From the NCBI RefSeq assembly GCF_003955715.1, contig NZ_CP034463.1, positions 1,984,001-2,048,000 on the forward strand: a stretch of 64,000 nt of DNA, read 5' to 3'. Positions within the stretch are counted from its first letter, which is position 1. The number at the start of each line of letters is the position of its first letter. The notes under the pieces are model-generated. The model did not search any database. It saw nothing but the letters and a program-made list of their open reading frames with translations, and was not told where the DNA came from. Shown here piece by piece: positions 1-8,081 of this stretch. The position numbers and the translations under genes are program-made. Source of the DNA: Streptomyces aquilus (lineage in GTDB: Bacteria; Actinomycetota; Actinomycetes; Streptomycetales; Streptomycetaceae).

Positions 1-162
1 CTCCCGGTCCCGGTGCCCGTAGCAGCCGCACACCCCCGCCGCGCCCCACACCGCGTCCAGGACGGCCTGCAACCGGCCGTCGTCCGTCGACCCGACCTCG
101 ATGGCCAGCTCGTAAGTGCCTTCGCCCCAGAACTGATGGCGGAAGAGGGCGGCATGAGTCAT
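1..162 (-). CDS. Hypothetical protein, N-terminal fragment cut by the window edge
   Basis: The first 54 residues of a leftward gene are visible: ATG at 162, opening MTHAALFRHQFWGEG and staying open to base 1. Codon use is strongly GC3-biased, as expected for a real Streptomyces gene. The fragment contains phrases such as YELAIEVGS and LQAVLDAVWGAAG. A GTG 18 bases upstream (180) is an alternative start. I do not recognise the family. The gene is divergent from the phosphotransferase-like gene at 206, with a 43-base gap between the starts. Confidence 0.6.
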   Translation of the reverse strand, partial: MTHAALFRHQFWGEGTYELAIEVGSTDDGRLQAVLDAVWGAAGVCGCYGHRDRE

Positions 163-205
163 CCGCCCATCATCGCCCACCCCCGCGCCTCCTAAGATCC
201 ACGCC

Positions 206-775
206 ATGGAGCACCTCGACAGCGTCCCCCCGCGCCAGGGCCTCGTGATCTTCCTGAACGGCACCTCCAGTTCGGGCAAGTCGAGCATCGCGGCCGAACT
301 GCTGAGGGTGCTCGACGAGCCGTACTTCCACATGCCCGTCGACGCGTTCCACGCGATGCGGTCGAGGGCGCCGGTGCCGCCGGACGAGCTGGGTACCGTG
401 CTGCACCGCACCTGGCAGGGCTTCCACCGCGCGGTCGCCGGGATGGCCGCCGCGGGGAACAACGTCGTCGTCGACCATGTGCTCAGCGCCGAGTGGCGGC
501 TCCGCGACTGCCTGTCCCTGTTCGTCCCGCAGGACGTGGTGCTCGTCGGGGTGCACTGCCCGCCGGAGGAGCTGGAGCGCCGCGAGCGCGAACGCGGCGA
601 CCGGCCGGCCGGGCTCGCGGCACGTCAGCTGGAGCAGGTGCACTCCCACGGGATCTATGACATCGAGTGCGACACCAGCCGCGCCACCCCGCTGGAATGC
701 GCCCTGCGCATCAGGGAGTTCCTGCCCGGCCGCCCGACGCCGACGGCGTTCGAGCGGCTGCGCGGGGAACGCTGA
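206..775 (+). CDS. Chloramphenicol phosphotransferase-like P-loop kinase
   Basis: The 189-residue protein has a Walker A loop GTSSSGKSS at residues 19-27 and an acidic residue in PVDAFHAM (Asp46), where the chloramphenicol 3-O-phosphotransferase family of Streptomyces venezuelae places its catalytic base. Length (about 180 aa) and layout fit that family, a one-domain cytosolic ATP-dependent phosphotransferase. The true substrate is unknown. Most chromosomal homologues are not linked to chloramphenicol biosynthesis, and no such genes are nearby. A TAAGAT box ends seven bases before the ATG, so the transcript may be leaderless. The gene stands alone, convergent with the TPR-like gene. Confidence 0.75.
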   Translation: MEHLDSVPPRQGLVIFLNGTSSSGKSSIAAELLRVLDEPYFHMPVDAFHAMRSRAPVPPDELGTVLHRTWQGFHRAVAGMAAAGNNVVVDHVLSAEWRLRDCLSLFVPQDVVLVGVHCPPEELERRERERGDRPAGLAARQLEQVHSHGIYDIECDTSRATPLECALRIREFLPGRPTPTAFERLRGER

Positions 776-784
776 TCGCCCGGA

Positions 785-2032
785 TCAGCCGTCGAGCAGC
801 TGGCAGGCTTCGCGGAAGTCGTCGTACGCCTCGCCGTACTGTTTGGCAGCGACGAAGAACATGGCTCGGTCCGTCAACGCCTCGCCCAGCACCCCGGGTT
901 GAGCGAGACGGCGGGCAAGGGCCACCGACGCGGTGAAGAGGGGTCGCAGTGGCTTGAGGATGCGGTGGTGGCGACGCTCCCGGTGCACGGCGGCGCGGAC
1001 GACCAGTCTGCGGTGCTGGGCGATCAGTTCGGGGAGCGGGGTGGACGCGTCCTCCCGCAGTGCGGCGACCCGGTCCTCCAGCGCCCCCAGACCCTCGAAG
1101 TAGGCGTCCCTGACATCCGGCGACCAGTCCAGGTAGGGCGCGCCGAATCCGGGCCCCGGTGCCTGCGCGGTCGGTACGGGCTCCGCCGGCCGGCCTGACA
1201 GGGCGAACAGGGTGATCCACCAGGACAGGATGTTGCTCCAGCTCTTGCGCTCGCCGGTGAGGTCCAGCTCGGTGAGAAGGCCGAGGGCCTCCTGCCGGAC
1301 CACCACCGCTTCCGCCTGACGACCGGCGGTCGTCAACATCCGCCCGAGATGGACCAGTTGCCACACCTGGATCGCCAACGCGGTACTGTCCGTCGCGACT
1401 TCCGCCCGGGTGACGTCCACCAGCTCGGTAAAGGCGTCCAGAGCCGTCTCCCGCCATCCGGCGGCTTCCAGTGCGGCCACCCACTTCACCACCGACCAGA
1501 ACGAGTTGTCCCCCGGCGTCAACGGGCGCTCCGCCTCGACCGCCTTCCCGCAGATCGCGGCCGCCTCGCCGTACCGCCCCTCCTCGGCCAGGACCGCCGC
1601 CAGCCGTCCGTGCCCGTACGCGGGACTCCTCACCTGCCCGTGCTCGAAGCCCCAGCGCCCGGCCGCGGCCATCTCCTCGCAGACGGCGAACCCCTCCGCC
1701 CGGCGCCCCAGGGCGTAGAGGCCGTGCTGACAGGAGTCCAGCGCCCGGACCAGCAGCTCGGTCCGCCGCGGATCACCCTCGTCGATGCGCCGCGCCACGG
1801 CAGCCGCCTCCGCGTGCCGGGCCAGCCGTGCCTCCGGCAGATCACGGACGTCCGGCTCGTAGCCGTAGGACACCAGCGCCTCGGCCAGTTTCGGAACATA
1901 GGTCAGCGGACTCACCGCCGACAGCACCCGGTACGCCTCGACCTGCCGCGCGGTGCTCGGCCTGCCCGACTCCAGCAGCATCGTCCGCGCCCTGAGAACC
2001 GCATCCTGATCGACCTTCTCCGAGTGATTCAT
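785..2032 (-). CDS. TPR-like repeat protein of unknown function
   Basis: This 415-residue, Ala/Leu-rich, all-helical protein lacks a signal peptide or membrane segment. Repeating helical-hairpin phrases such as LAAVLAEEGRYGEAAAICGKAVEAERPL, VKWVAALEAAGWRETALDAFTEL and MFFVAAKQYGEAYDDFREACQ-like stretches are typical of tetratricopeptide units, which mediate protein-protein contacts. Similar proteins are common and unassigned in Streptomyces. The first ATG at 2032 is used. No strong Shine-Dalgarno sequence is visible. It diverges from the monooxygenase gene at 2150. No enzyme motif was found, so no function is proposed. Confidence 0.7.
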   Translation of the reverse strand: MNHSEKVDQDAVLRARTMLLESGRPSTARQVEAYRVLSAVSPLTYVPKLAEALVSYGYEPDVRDLPEARLARHAEAAAVARRIDEGDPRRTELLVRALDSCQHGLYALGRRAEGFAVCEEMAAAGRWGFEHGQVRSPAYGHGRLAAVLAEEGRYGEAAAICGKAVEAERPLTPGDNSFWSVVKWVAALEAAGWRETALDAFTELVDVTRAEVATDSTALAIQVWQLVHLGRMLTTAGRQAEAVVVRQEALGLLTELDLTGERKSWSNILSWWITLFALSGRPAEPVPTAQAPGPGFGAPYLDWSPDVRDAYFEGLGALEDRVAALREDASTPLPELIAQHRRLVVRAAVHRERRHHRILKPLRPLFTASVALARRLAQPGVLGEALTDRAMFFVAAKQYGEAYDDFREACQLLDG

Positions 2033-2137
2033 GACGGCGATTCTCAGAGCCGGGGCAGGGCCTCAACAAGGCTCCCGGGCCGTGCCGTTCGTCCTACGAG
2101 AACCGGCGCTGACCTGTCATGATGGAGACGTCTTCGC

Positions 2138-2150
2138 TACCGTCGTGCCA
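2138..2150 (+). promoter_or_regulatory. -10 box placed for a leaderless monooxygenase transcript
   Basis: TACCGT at 2138-2143 lies six bases before the ATG at 2150, with CTGTCA (2114-2119) 18 bases upstream as a weak -35. No Shine-Dalgarno sequence precedes the ATG. The spacing would start the RNA at or next to the A of the start codon. Inferred from sequence only. Confidence 0.4.
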
Positions 2151-3325
2151 TGCGAGCGATCGTCATGGGCGCGGGCATCGGAGGGCTGGCCGCGACGCTG
2201 GCGCTGCGCCGGGCCGGGGTCGAGGTGACGCTGATCGAGCAGACACCGCGGTACACCGAGGCAGGCGCCGGTATCCAACTCGCCCCGAACGCCACGCGGG
2301 TGCTGCGCCGGCTGGGACGGCTCGACGCGGTCGCCGCCCTGTCCGGGCCGCCCGGCCATCTCAGCTTCCGTACCTGGTCCGACGGGACGGAGATCTGCCG
2401 TTACCCGCTGGGGCGTGAGGTCGACGACGAGTTCGGCGCGCCCTATCTGCAGGTCCACCGGGCCGATCTCCAGCAGGCGCTCGCCGCCGCGGTGCCGCCG
2501 GGGTCGGTACGGCTGGGCACGGAGGTCGTGGGCATCGACCAGGACGACAAGTCGGCGACCGTGACGACCGCGCAGGGCGAACGCCTCGGCGCCGACCTGG
2601 TGGTGGCCGCCGACGGCATCCGGTCCGCCGCCCGCCAATGGCTCTTCGGCGCGGACGAGGCGGTGTTCTCGAGAACGGCCGCCTACCGGGCGCTGCTTCC
2701 CGCCGACGCGGTCGCCGATCTGGAGCTGCCGGACACCGGGATATGGCTCGGACCCGGCCGGCACTTCGTCCACTACTGGCTGCGCCAAGGTGAACTCCTC
2801 AACGTCGTGGCCGTGTTCGGGACGCGGACCGCACACGAGTCCTGGACCGAGCTGGCCGAACCGGGGGAACCACTGCGGGCGTTCGACGGGTGGGAGGACC
2901 GCGTGATCCAAGTCCTCACGCGCGCGGGGCAGATGTACCGCTGGGGCATCTACACCCGCACCCCGCTCCCCCGTTGGCACATCGGCCGGGTGGCCCTGCT
3001 GGGCGACAGCGCCCACGCGATGGTGCCGTTCCAGGCGCAGGGCGCGGCGCAGGCCATCCTCGACGCGGCCGTGCTCGGCGACTGCCTCACCGACATCACC
3101 GCGGACGACGTACCCGAAGCGCTCGACCGGTACGTACGGCGAAGGCTGGCGTCCGCGACCGGGATGCAGGCCCGTTCCGCGAGCGCCGGCGAGGAGTTCC
3201 ATCTGCCGGACGGCCCCGAGGCCCGGGCCCGCAATGCCCGGCTGGCGGCCCACGCGGCGGAGCACCGGTTCTGGGCGGCGTCGAGCGCCTGGCGCACCGA
3301 CGTCCTCGAAGACCCGACCCGGTGA
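2150..3325 (+). CDS. FAD-dependent monooxygenase (salicylate hydroxylase-like)
   Basis: The 391-residue flavoprotein hydroxylase is likely to use FAD and NAD(P)H to hydroxylate an aromatic or polyketide substrate. The N-terminal dinucleotide fold GAGIGGLAA begins at residue 7. A DG-type motif, LVVAADGIRS, occupies the middle. The flavin-ribityl motif RVALLGDSAHAMVPFQAQG is in the C-terminal third. All three fit the class A flavin monooxygenases (UbiH/PhzS/salicylate hydroxylase group). The downstream NTF2-fold gene is on the same strand but 285 bases away across a tandem repeat, so joint transcription is uncertain. The substrate cannot be read from sequence. Confidence 0.85.
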   Translation: MRAIVMGAGIGGLAATLALRRAGVEVTLIEQTPRYTEAGAGIQLAPNATRVLRRLGRLDAVAALSGPPGHLSFRTWSDGTEICRYPLGREVDDEFGAPYLQVHRADLQQALAAAVPPGSVRLGTEVVGIDQDDKSATVTTAQGERLGADLVVAADGIRSAARQWLFGADEAVFSRTAAYRALLPADAVADLELPDTGIWLGPGRHFVHYWLRQGELLNVVAVFGTRTAHESWTELAEPGEPLRAFDGWEDRVIQVLTRAGQMYRWGIYTRTPLPRWHIGRVALLGDSAHAMVPFQAQGAAQAILDAAVLGDCLTDITADDVPEALDRYVRRRLASATGMQARSASAGEEFHLPDGPEARARNARLAAHAAEHRFWAASSAWRTDVLEDPTR

Positions 3326-3358
3326 TGAGCGCCGCGTGCGCCCGCCCCAGGCACGCCG

Positions 3359-3515
3359 ACGACCACCGGCCGTCCCACCCGCGCTCCCCGACGACCACCG
3401 ACCGTCCCACCCGCGCTCCCCCACGACCACCGGCCGCCCCACCCACGCTCCCCCACGACCACCGGCCGCCCCACCCACGCTCCACACCACCCACCGGCCG
3501 CCCCGCCCCCACTCC
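3359..3515. repeat. 32-bp tandem repeat, about five copies
   Basis: Three intact units (3359-3390, 3391-3422, 3423-3454) and two decaying ones follow one another head to tail. The shared core is ACGACCACCGGCCGYCCCAC followed by a CGCTCCCC-like tail. The unit is 32 bp, so it is not a codon multiple, and no convincing reading frame crosses it. It fills most of the gap between the monooxygenase and the NTF2-fold gene. There are no spacers between copies, so it is not a CRISPR array. Confidence 0.85.
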
Positions 3516-3610
3516 GCGATGAGCGCCCGGCCCCCAACTGACCGCCTCCGCCGTCCGATTGTCCGCGCACACCTCTTGGCCCGGCCCGCCCCATGCCCAA
3601 CACTCGGCCC

Positions 3611-4096
3611 ATGACGCAGCGTGTGGAGCTCGCCACCGTGATGGACCGACTGGCCGTCGACGAACTGATCACCGACTACGCCGTGGCCGTGGACGACGGC
3701 GACTGGGCGGCGTACCGACGCCTGTTCGCCCCGGACGGCCGCGCGGACTACCGGTCCGCGGGCGGGGTCGAGGGGGACGCGGTGCAGGTCGCCGCATGGC
3801 TCGCGGAGAGCCTGAGCCTCTTCTCCATGCGACAGCATCTGATCGTCAACCGGCGCGTCACCTTCGGCACGCTGGACCACGACACCGGCGACACGGCCCG
3901 GGTCCAGGCGGACTACGTCAATCCGATGCGCTTCGTGCAGGACGGCGACGGCTCCTCGGCGCCCGACTTCGTGTGCGGCGGCCGGTACGCCTTCGGGCTG
4001 CTGCGCACGGACGACGGCTGGCGGCTGCGCGAGGTGGTCGTGCAGGAGAAGTGGCGGCGTCTTCCCGGTCCCCGGCCCGCGCCCGTGATCAACTGA
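3611..4096 (+). CDS. NTF2-fold (SnoaL-like) protein
   Basis: The 161-residue protein has the small alpha+beta barrel of nuclear-transport-factor-2-like or SnoaL-like proteins. The opening VMDRLAVDELITDYAVAVDDGDW and RRLFAPDGRADY is the usual first helix pair and strand of that family. The region DGWRLREVVVQEKWRRL is its usual last strand. Members include polyketide cyclases, dehydratases and many unassigned proteins, and the family alone does not predict a reaction. The ATG at 3611 is preferred over the ATG at 3593 because homologues usually begin close to this point. Neither has a strong ribosome site. Confidence 0.7.
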   Translation: MTQRVELATVMDRLAVDELITDYAVAVDDGDWAAYRRLFAPDGRADYRSAGGVEGDAVQVAAWLAESLSLFSMRQHLIVNRRVTFGTLDHDTGDTARVQADYVNPMRFVQDGDGSSAPDFVCGGRYAFGLLRTDDGWRLREVVVQEKWRRLPGPRPAPVIN

Positions 4097-4168
4097 ACCG
4101 ATGCCCTCTGTCCCCGGGGCGTCCGCACCACGCACACTGGAGGGACGCACGGGGTAGGGAGGCGCCGC

Positions 4169-5728
4169 ATGAAGATGCCCGGCCACTGGCTCACCACCCC
4201 GTGGCGGAGATCCGCGGTCGCCGCCCTGGCCGGTGCGCTGCCCGTGCTCGCGTTCCCGGCGCCTTCGCTGTGGTGGTTCGCCTATGTCGCCCTCGTCCCC
4301 TGGATGATGCTGGCCCGCTCCGCGCCGACCGGGAAGCGGGCGGCGTACGACGGCTGGGCGGGCGGGTTCGGCTTCATGCTGGCGATGCACCACTGGCTGC
4401 TGCCGAGCCTCCATGTCTTCACGCTCGTCATCGCGGCCCTGCTCGGCGGGCTGTGGGCGCCTTGGGGCCGGCTGGTCCGGCACTTCCTCACCGGCACGGG
4501 TCGGCGGATCGCCGGCGCGTTCTTCGTGCTGCCGTCGGGCTGGCTGCTGGTGGAACTCGTCCGGTCCTGGCAGGGGCTCGGCGGGCCGTGGGGTGTGCTC
4601 GGTGCCAGTCAGTGGCAGGTGGAGCCCGCGCTGCGGCTGGCCTCGGTGGGCGGGGTGTGGCTGATCAGCTTCCTGATCGTGGCGGTGAACGTCGCGTTCG
4701 CCGTGCTGGTGGTCCTGCCCCGGTCCCGCGTGCCCGCCCTCGCCGCGCTCGTCGCCAGCGCCGCCGTCACCTCCGCGGCCTGGATGTGGTCACCGCGCCC
4801 CGACGCCGACGGGCAGGTCAGGATCGCGGTCGTCCAGCCCGGGGTGGTCGACGGCCCCGACAGCCGCTTCGCCCGCGAGGAACAGCTGACCCGGCGGCTG
4901 GCCGCCCAGGACGTCGACCTGATCGTGTGGGGCGAGAGCAGCGTCGGCTTCGACCTCGGCGACCGGCCCGACCTGGCCGGACGGCTCGCGACCCTCTCCC
5001 GGGAGACCGGCGCCGACATCCTCGTCAACGTGGACGCCCGCCGCTCCGACAAACCCGGCATCTACAAGAGTTCGGTGCTGGTCGGCCCGGACGGGCTCAC
5101 CGGCGACCGCTACGACAAGATGCGGCTCGTGCCCTTCGGCGAGTACATCCCGGCCCGTTCCCTGCTCGGCTGGGCGACCTCGGTCGGCAAGGCCGCGGGC
5201 GAGGACCGGCGGCGCGGCAGCGAACAGGTGGTCATGGACGTCGGGCACGGGCTGAAGGTCGGTCCGATGGTCTGCTTCGAGTCCGCGTTCCCCGACATGA
5301 GCCGCCATCTCGCCGAGTCCGGTGCCGAGGTGCTGGTCGCCCAGTCGTCGACGTCGTCGTTCCAGGACAGCTGGGCGCCCGAGCAGCACGCCTCGCTGGC
5401 CGCCCTGCGCGCCGCCGAGACGGGCCGCCCGATGGTGCACGCGACACTCACCGGGGTGTCGGCGGTCTACGGCCCCGAGGGACAGCGCGTCGGTGCGTGG
5501 CTCCCCACGGACGCGAGCACGGCCGCGGTCTACGACGTCCCGCTGGCGACCGGCGTCACCCCGTATGTCCGCTACGGCGACTGGCCGACGCACGCGGCGC
5601 TGCTGATCCTGGCCGCCTGGTGCGTCGTCCAGGGACTGAGGACCGTACGGCTCAGGCGGCCCGCTCCCGCACCGCACGTACCACCCGCTCGCACAGCTCA
5701 TGGGTCGCCAGCGCGTCCCGGGCGCTGA
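4169..5728 (+). CDS. lnt: Apolipoprotein N-acyltransferase
   Basis: The 519-residue integral membrane enzyme transfers a third acyl chain from phospholipid to the N-terminal cysteine of lipoproteins. About six hydrophobic segments fill residues 20-220, followed by a nitrilase-like periplasmic-side domain. The catalytic triad of Lnt can be seen: Glu in VWGESSVGF, Lys in RYDKMRLVPFGEY and Cys in MVCFESAFPDMSR. Streptomyces usually has two lnt genes, and this may be the second one (SCO1336-like, from memory). The 3' end overlaps the convergent oxidoreductase gene by 77 bases. The last 40 residues are Pro/Ala/Arg-rich and not conserved-looking. Confidence 0.9.
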   Translation: MKMPGHWLTTPWRRSAVAALAGALPVLAFPAPSLWWFAYVALVPWMMLARSAPTGKRAAYDGWAGGFGFMLAMHHWLLPSLHVFTLVIAALLGGLWAPWGRLVRHFLTGTGRRIAGAFFVLPSGWLLVELVRSWQGLGGPWGVLGASQWQVEPALRLASVGGVWLISFLIVAVNVAFAVLVVLPRSRVPALAALVASAAVTSAAWMWSPRPDADGQVRIAVVQPGVVDGPDSRFAREEQLTRRLAAQDVDLIVWGESSVGFDLGDRPDLAGRLATLSRETGADILVNVDARRSDKPGIYKSSVLVGPDGLTGDRYDKMRLVPFGEYIPARSLLGWATSVGKAAGEDRRRGSEQVVMDVGHGLKVGPMVCFESAFPDMSRHLAESGAEVLVAQSSTSSFQDSWAPEQHASLAALRAAETGRPMVHATLTGVSAVYGPEGQRVGAWLPTDASTAAVYDVPLATGVTPYVRYGDWPTHAALLILAAWCVVQGLRTVRLRRPAPAPHVPPARTAHGSPARPGR

Positions 5729-6557
5729 GCACCTTGCCCGCGCGCACGGCGTCGAGGAAGGAGAGCACCGCCTGCTCGATGCCGCGCTGCCGGGCCACCG
5801 GCACCCAGTCGCCGCGCCGGCGCACGGTCGGCTGGCCCTTGTGGTCGATCACCTCGGCGAGGTTGACGACCTGACGCTTGGTGTCCTGCCCGGAGACCTC
5901 CAGGATCTCCTCGGCCGAACCGCTGAGCCGGTTCATGACGCCGAGCGCGGTGAAGCCGTCCCCGGCGAGCTGGAGGACGACATGGTGCAGCAGTCCGTCC
6001 TGGACACGGGCGCGCACGGTGACGTCGTCGACCGGGCCCGGAGCGAGGAAGCGCAGGGTGTCGACGACGTGGATGAAGTCGTCGAGGATCATCGCGCGCG
6101 GCTCCTCCGGCAGCCCGATGCGGTTCTTCTGCATGAGGATCAGCTCGCGCGGGTGGTCGGCGCACTGCGCGTACCCGGGTGCGAAGCGCCGGTTGAAGCC
6201 GACCGCCAGCGACACCCCGCGCTCCTCGGCGAGCGCCACCAGCCGCTCGGAGTCGGCGAGTTCGTAGGCCAGCGGCTTGTCGACATACGTCGGTACGCCC
6301 GCCTCCAGCAGCCGCGTCACGATGTCGGGGTGCACGACGGTCGGCGCGTGCACGAAGGCCGCGTCGAGTCCCACGGCGAGCAGCGCGTCGAGATCCTGGT
6401 GCCGCTGGGCCTCCGGAAGGCGCAGGCCGTCGGCGACCCGGGCGAGGGTGGCGGGCGTCCGGGTCTGGAGGTGGAGTTCGACGCCGGGGAGGCCGCCGAG
6501 CACCGGCAGGTAGGCCTTCTGGGCGATGTCGCCGAGTCCGATGCAGCCGACCTTCAC
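5652..6557 (-). CDS. Gfo/Idh/MocA family oxidoreductase
   Basis: The 301-residue NAD(P)-dependent dehydrogenase-like protein has an N-terminal Rossmann motif, VGCIGLGDIAQKAYLP, and the sequence YVDKPLAYEL where the family has its EKP lysine motif. The C-terminal alpha/beta domain has GFNRRFAPGYAQ. Substrates in this family are usually sugars, inositols or related polyols. The GTG start at 6557 follows AGGGAGACCCACCA, a good ribosome site. The start overlaps the stop of a possible 58-residue upstream frame by four bases (GTGA). Confidence 0.85.
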   Translation of the reverse strand: MKVGCIGLGDIAQKAYLPVLGGLPGVELHLQTRTPATLARVADGLRLPEAQRHQDLDALLAVGLDAAFVHAPTVVHPDIVTRLLEAGVPTYVDKPLAYELADSERLVALAEERGVSLAVGFNRRFAPGYAQCADHPRELILMQKNRIGLPEEPRAMILDDFIHVVDTLRFLAPGPVDDVTVRARVQDGLLHHVVLQLAGDGFTALGVMNRLSGSAEEILEVSGQDTKRQVVNLAEVIDHKGQPTVRRRGDWVPVARQRGIEQAVLSFLDAVRAGKVLSARDALATHELCERVVRAVRERAA

Positions 6558-6730
6558 TGGTGGGTCTCCCTAGCGCTCGCCATGCCTGACACGACGGCAG
6601 CATACGGCGCCCGCGGCGGCCGCCAGTCGGCGATGCCGTCGAAACCTCGCAGGAGGAGAGCGGGGCCGACCTGCGACAGCGCGGCGACCGCCATGTCGCG
6701 TACGGCCGTCCGCGCGCGGTCGCCGGTCAT
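6554..6730 (-). CDS. Possible 58-residue small protein coupled to the oxidoreductase
   Basis: A frame beginning at the ATG at 6730 (MTGDRARTAVRDMAVAALSQ) stays GC3-rich for some 45 codons and ends in a TGA that overlaps the oxidoreductase GTG as GTGA. That arrangement is typical of translational coupling. The frame is open for about 26 codons further upstream without a start codon, so it could also be the remnant of a longer gene. No strong ribosome site precedes the ATG. The sequence is not recognised. Confidence 0.35.
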   Translation of the reverse strand: MTGDRARTAVRDMAVAALSQVGPALLLRGFDGIADWRPPRAPYAAVVSGMASARETHQ

Positions 6731-6814
6731 GTTCCGGCGACTGATCCGGACGGTTCCCGCGTCGCCGTCATCCCCGTCGGTGCCGCGCCCTCCGTACGGG
6801 GCCGGAGATCACCC

Positions 6815-7363
6815 GTGCGGAGCAACCTGCGCTTGTCCGCTGTCCCGAACCCGGCGGTAAGCAGCAGAGTGGCGCAGGTGCATCGAACGACGACCACCGC
6901 AACGCTCCTGGTCACCGTGGCTGTCTCGGCCCTCTCCGGCTGTGTGACGGTCCAGCGGCCGCCCGCCCCGGGCGCACCGGCCGCACCGTCCCTGCCGGCG
7001 GCGCCCCGGCCGGACGGTGAGGCCGAGCCGCAGATCGTGCAGGCGCCGGCGCGGGAGGCCCTGGAGCTCATCGGCCCGTCCCGCGAGGCGAAACCCGGGG
7101 CGCCCGCCACGCCACGGGCGGCGCCGCCGTCCCCCGCGCAGGAGCAGGCGCCGAAGCAGCAGGCACCGCGCACCCACCCCCAGCACCCCGCCCACCCGGC
7201 CCGTCCCGAGACCCGGCAGCCGCCGCAGCCGCGCGTCGAGATCCCCGACGTGGCGACGGCGGTACCGAAGAACCCGGACGTGTGCGGCCTCGGCAAGCGG
7301 TACGGCGGCTGGCGGAAGGACAGCCCGGAGGCGCGGATCTGCGAGCAGACGTACGGGCACTAG
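6815..7363 (+). CDS. Proline/alanine-rich lipoprotein with conserved Cys-Gly C-terminal motif
   Basis: The 182-residue secreted lipoprotein has a signal peptide ending in the lipobox ALSGC at about residues 39-43. A Pro/Ala/Gln-rich low-complexity linker follows. The compact C-terminal segment has NPDVCGLGKRYGGWRKDSPE, ending in CEQTYGH. The GTG at 6815 has GGAG seven bases upstream. A later GTG near residue 20 would give a shorter, more usual signal peptide. The C-terminal Cys-rich motif recurs in Streptomyces secreted proteins, but I cannot assign a role. An 18-bp piece of the C-terminus is repeated just past the stop. Confidence 0.65.
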   Translation: MRSNLRLSAVPNPAVSSRVAQVHRTTTTATLLVTVAVSALSGCVTVQRPPAPGAPAAPSLPAAPRPDGEAEPQIVQAPAREALELIGPSREAKPGAPATPRAAPPSPAQEQAPKQQAPRTHPQHPAHPARPETRQPPQPRVEIPDVATAVPKNPDVCGLGKRYGGWRKDSPEARICEQTYGH

Positions 7364-7436
7364 GCGCACCCGAGCCGACACCCACAAGGCAGCTGACGGG
7401 CTGCCCGGGGCCGAGGACCTGCGAGCAGACGTACGG
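7339..7436 (+). repeat. 18-bp direct repeat of the lipoprotein 3' end
   Basis: CTGCGAGCAGACGTACGG occurs at 7339-7356 inside the lipoprotein gene and again at 7419-7436, 80 bases on and 56 bases past the stop. The second copy also reads CEQTYGR and then TAG in its own frame. It looks like the remnant of a partial duplication or of a decayed paralogue. Confidence 0.8.
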
Positions 7437-7456
7437 CCGTTAGGCCCTCCGGAGGC

Positions 7457-7987
7457 TCACGGGCGCTGTCTCGGCGGCGCCCATCCGCCCTCCCCCGGCG
7501 AGCCCTCCCCCAGCCGCAGCTCCAGCCGGCTGATCGCGGCTCTCACCCCGTCTCCGTAGCTGTCGTCGGCGAGGGCGTCCGCCGCCCCGCGCGCCCGGCG
7601 GAGGTGGGTGCGGGCGGCGTCGGAGCGGTCGAGTTTCACGTAGTCGGCGGCCAGATTGAGATGCAGTGAGGGGTACAGGGCGCGCACCGCGAGCGTGCTC
7701 TCGTGCTCGGCGAGGCGGTCGTCCGAGAGTTCCTCGGCGGCCGTCAACGCGCGCAGGTCCCACGCCAGCTCGTCCGAGGGATCGTCCTGGGCGTCGGCCA
7801 TGTAGTGGGCGAGCGTGCAGCGGTGCAGCGGGTCGCCGTCCTCGCCGATCTCCGCCCACAGGTCCAGGAAGCGGTGCCGGGCCTCCTCGCGGTCCCCCGC
7901 GTGATGCAACATGACGACCTGCCCGATCCGCGTCATCACGGCATCCGGCGCCGCCTGCTCCTGTCGCTCCGCCACCGCGTCCTCCAC
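7457..7987 (-). CDS. TPR-like helical protein of unknown function
   Basis: The 176-residue soluble protein is made of helical hairpins (MLHHAGDREEARHRFLDLWAEI, LHLNLAADYVKLDRSDAARTHL), typical of tetratricopeptide-like folds. Families like this are widespread in Streptomyces without a known role. The GTG start at 7987 is used, and an internal ATG (VMTRIGQVV) is an alternative. The gene is convergent with the lipoprotein gene. No signal peptide or catalytic motif is seen. Confidence 0.7.
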   Translation of the reverse strand: MEDAVAERQEQAAPDAVMTRIGQVVMLHHAGDREEARHRFLDLWAEIGEDGDPLHRCTLAHYMADAQDDPSDELAWDLRALTAAEELSDDRLAEHESTLAVRALYPSLHLNLAADYVKLDRSDAARTHLRRARGAADALADDSYGDGVRAAISRLELRLGEGSPGEGGWAPPRQRP

Positions 7988-8049
7988 ACCGTCAGGCCGT
8001 CATGATCCGGTCCGACGCTAATCGGAGGCACTGACAATCACGGCGAGGC

Positions 8050-8074
8050 GGGGCCGACCCGGTGGATCGGCCCC
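8050..8074 (-). terminator. Hairpin terminator after ung
   Basis: GGGGCCGA (8050-8057) pairs with TCGGCCCC (8067-8074) over a nine-base loop, a few bases past the ung stop codon. There is no clear U-run, as is common for Streptomyces terminators. Confidence 0.6.
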
Positions 8075-8081
8075 GGGGCGG

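Noticed and set aside
3359..3515. CRISPR or attachment-site array in the 32-bp repeats
   Set aside because: Copies abut one another, there are no unique spacers, and no cas, integrase or tRNA gene is near.
2117..4483. A 788-codon open frame on the lower strand across the monooxygenase, the repeat and the NTF2-fold gene
   Set aside because: It is antisense to well-matched genes, its product is Arg/Gly/Pro-rich nonsense, and long spurious frames are normal in DNA of this GC content.
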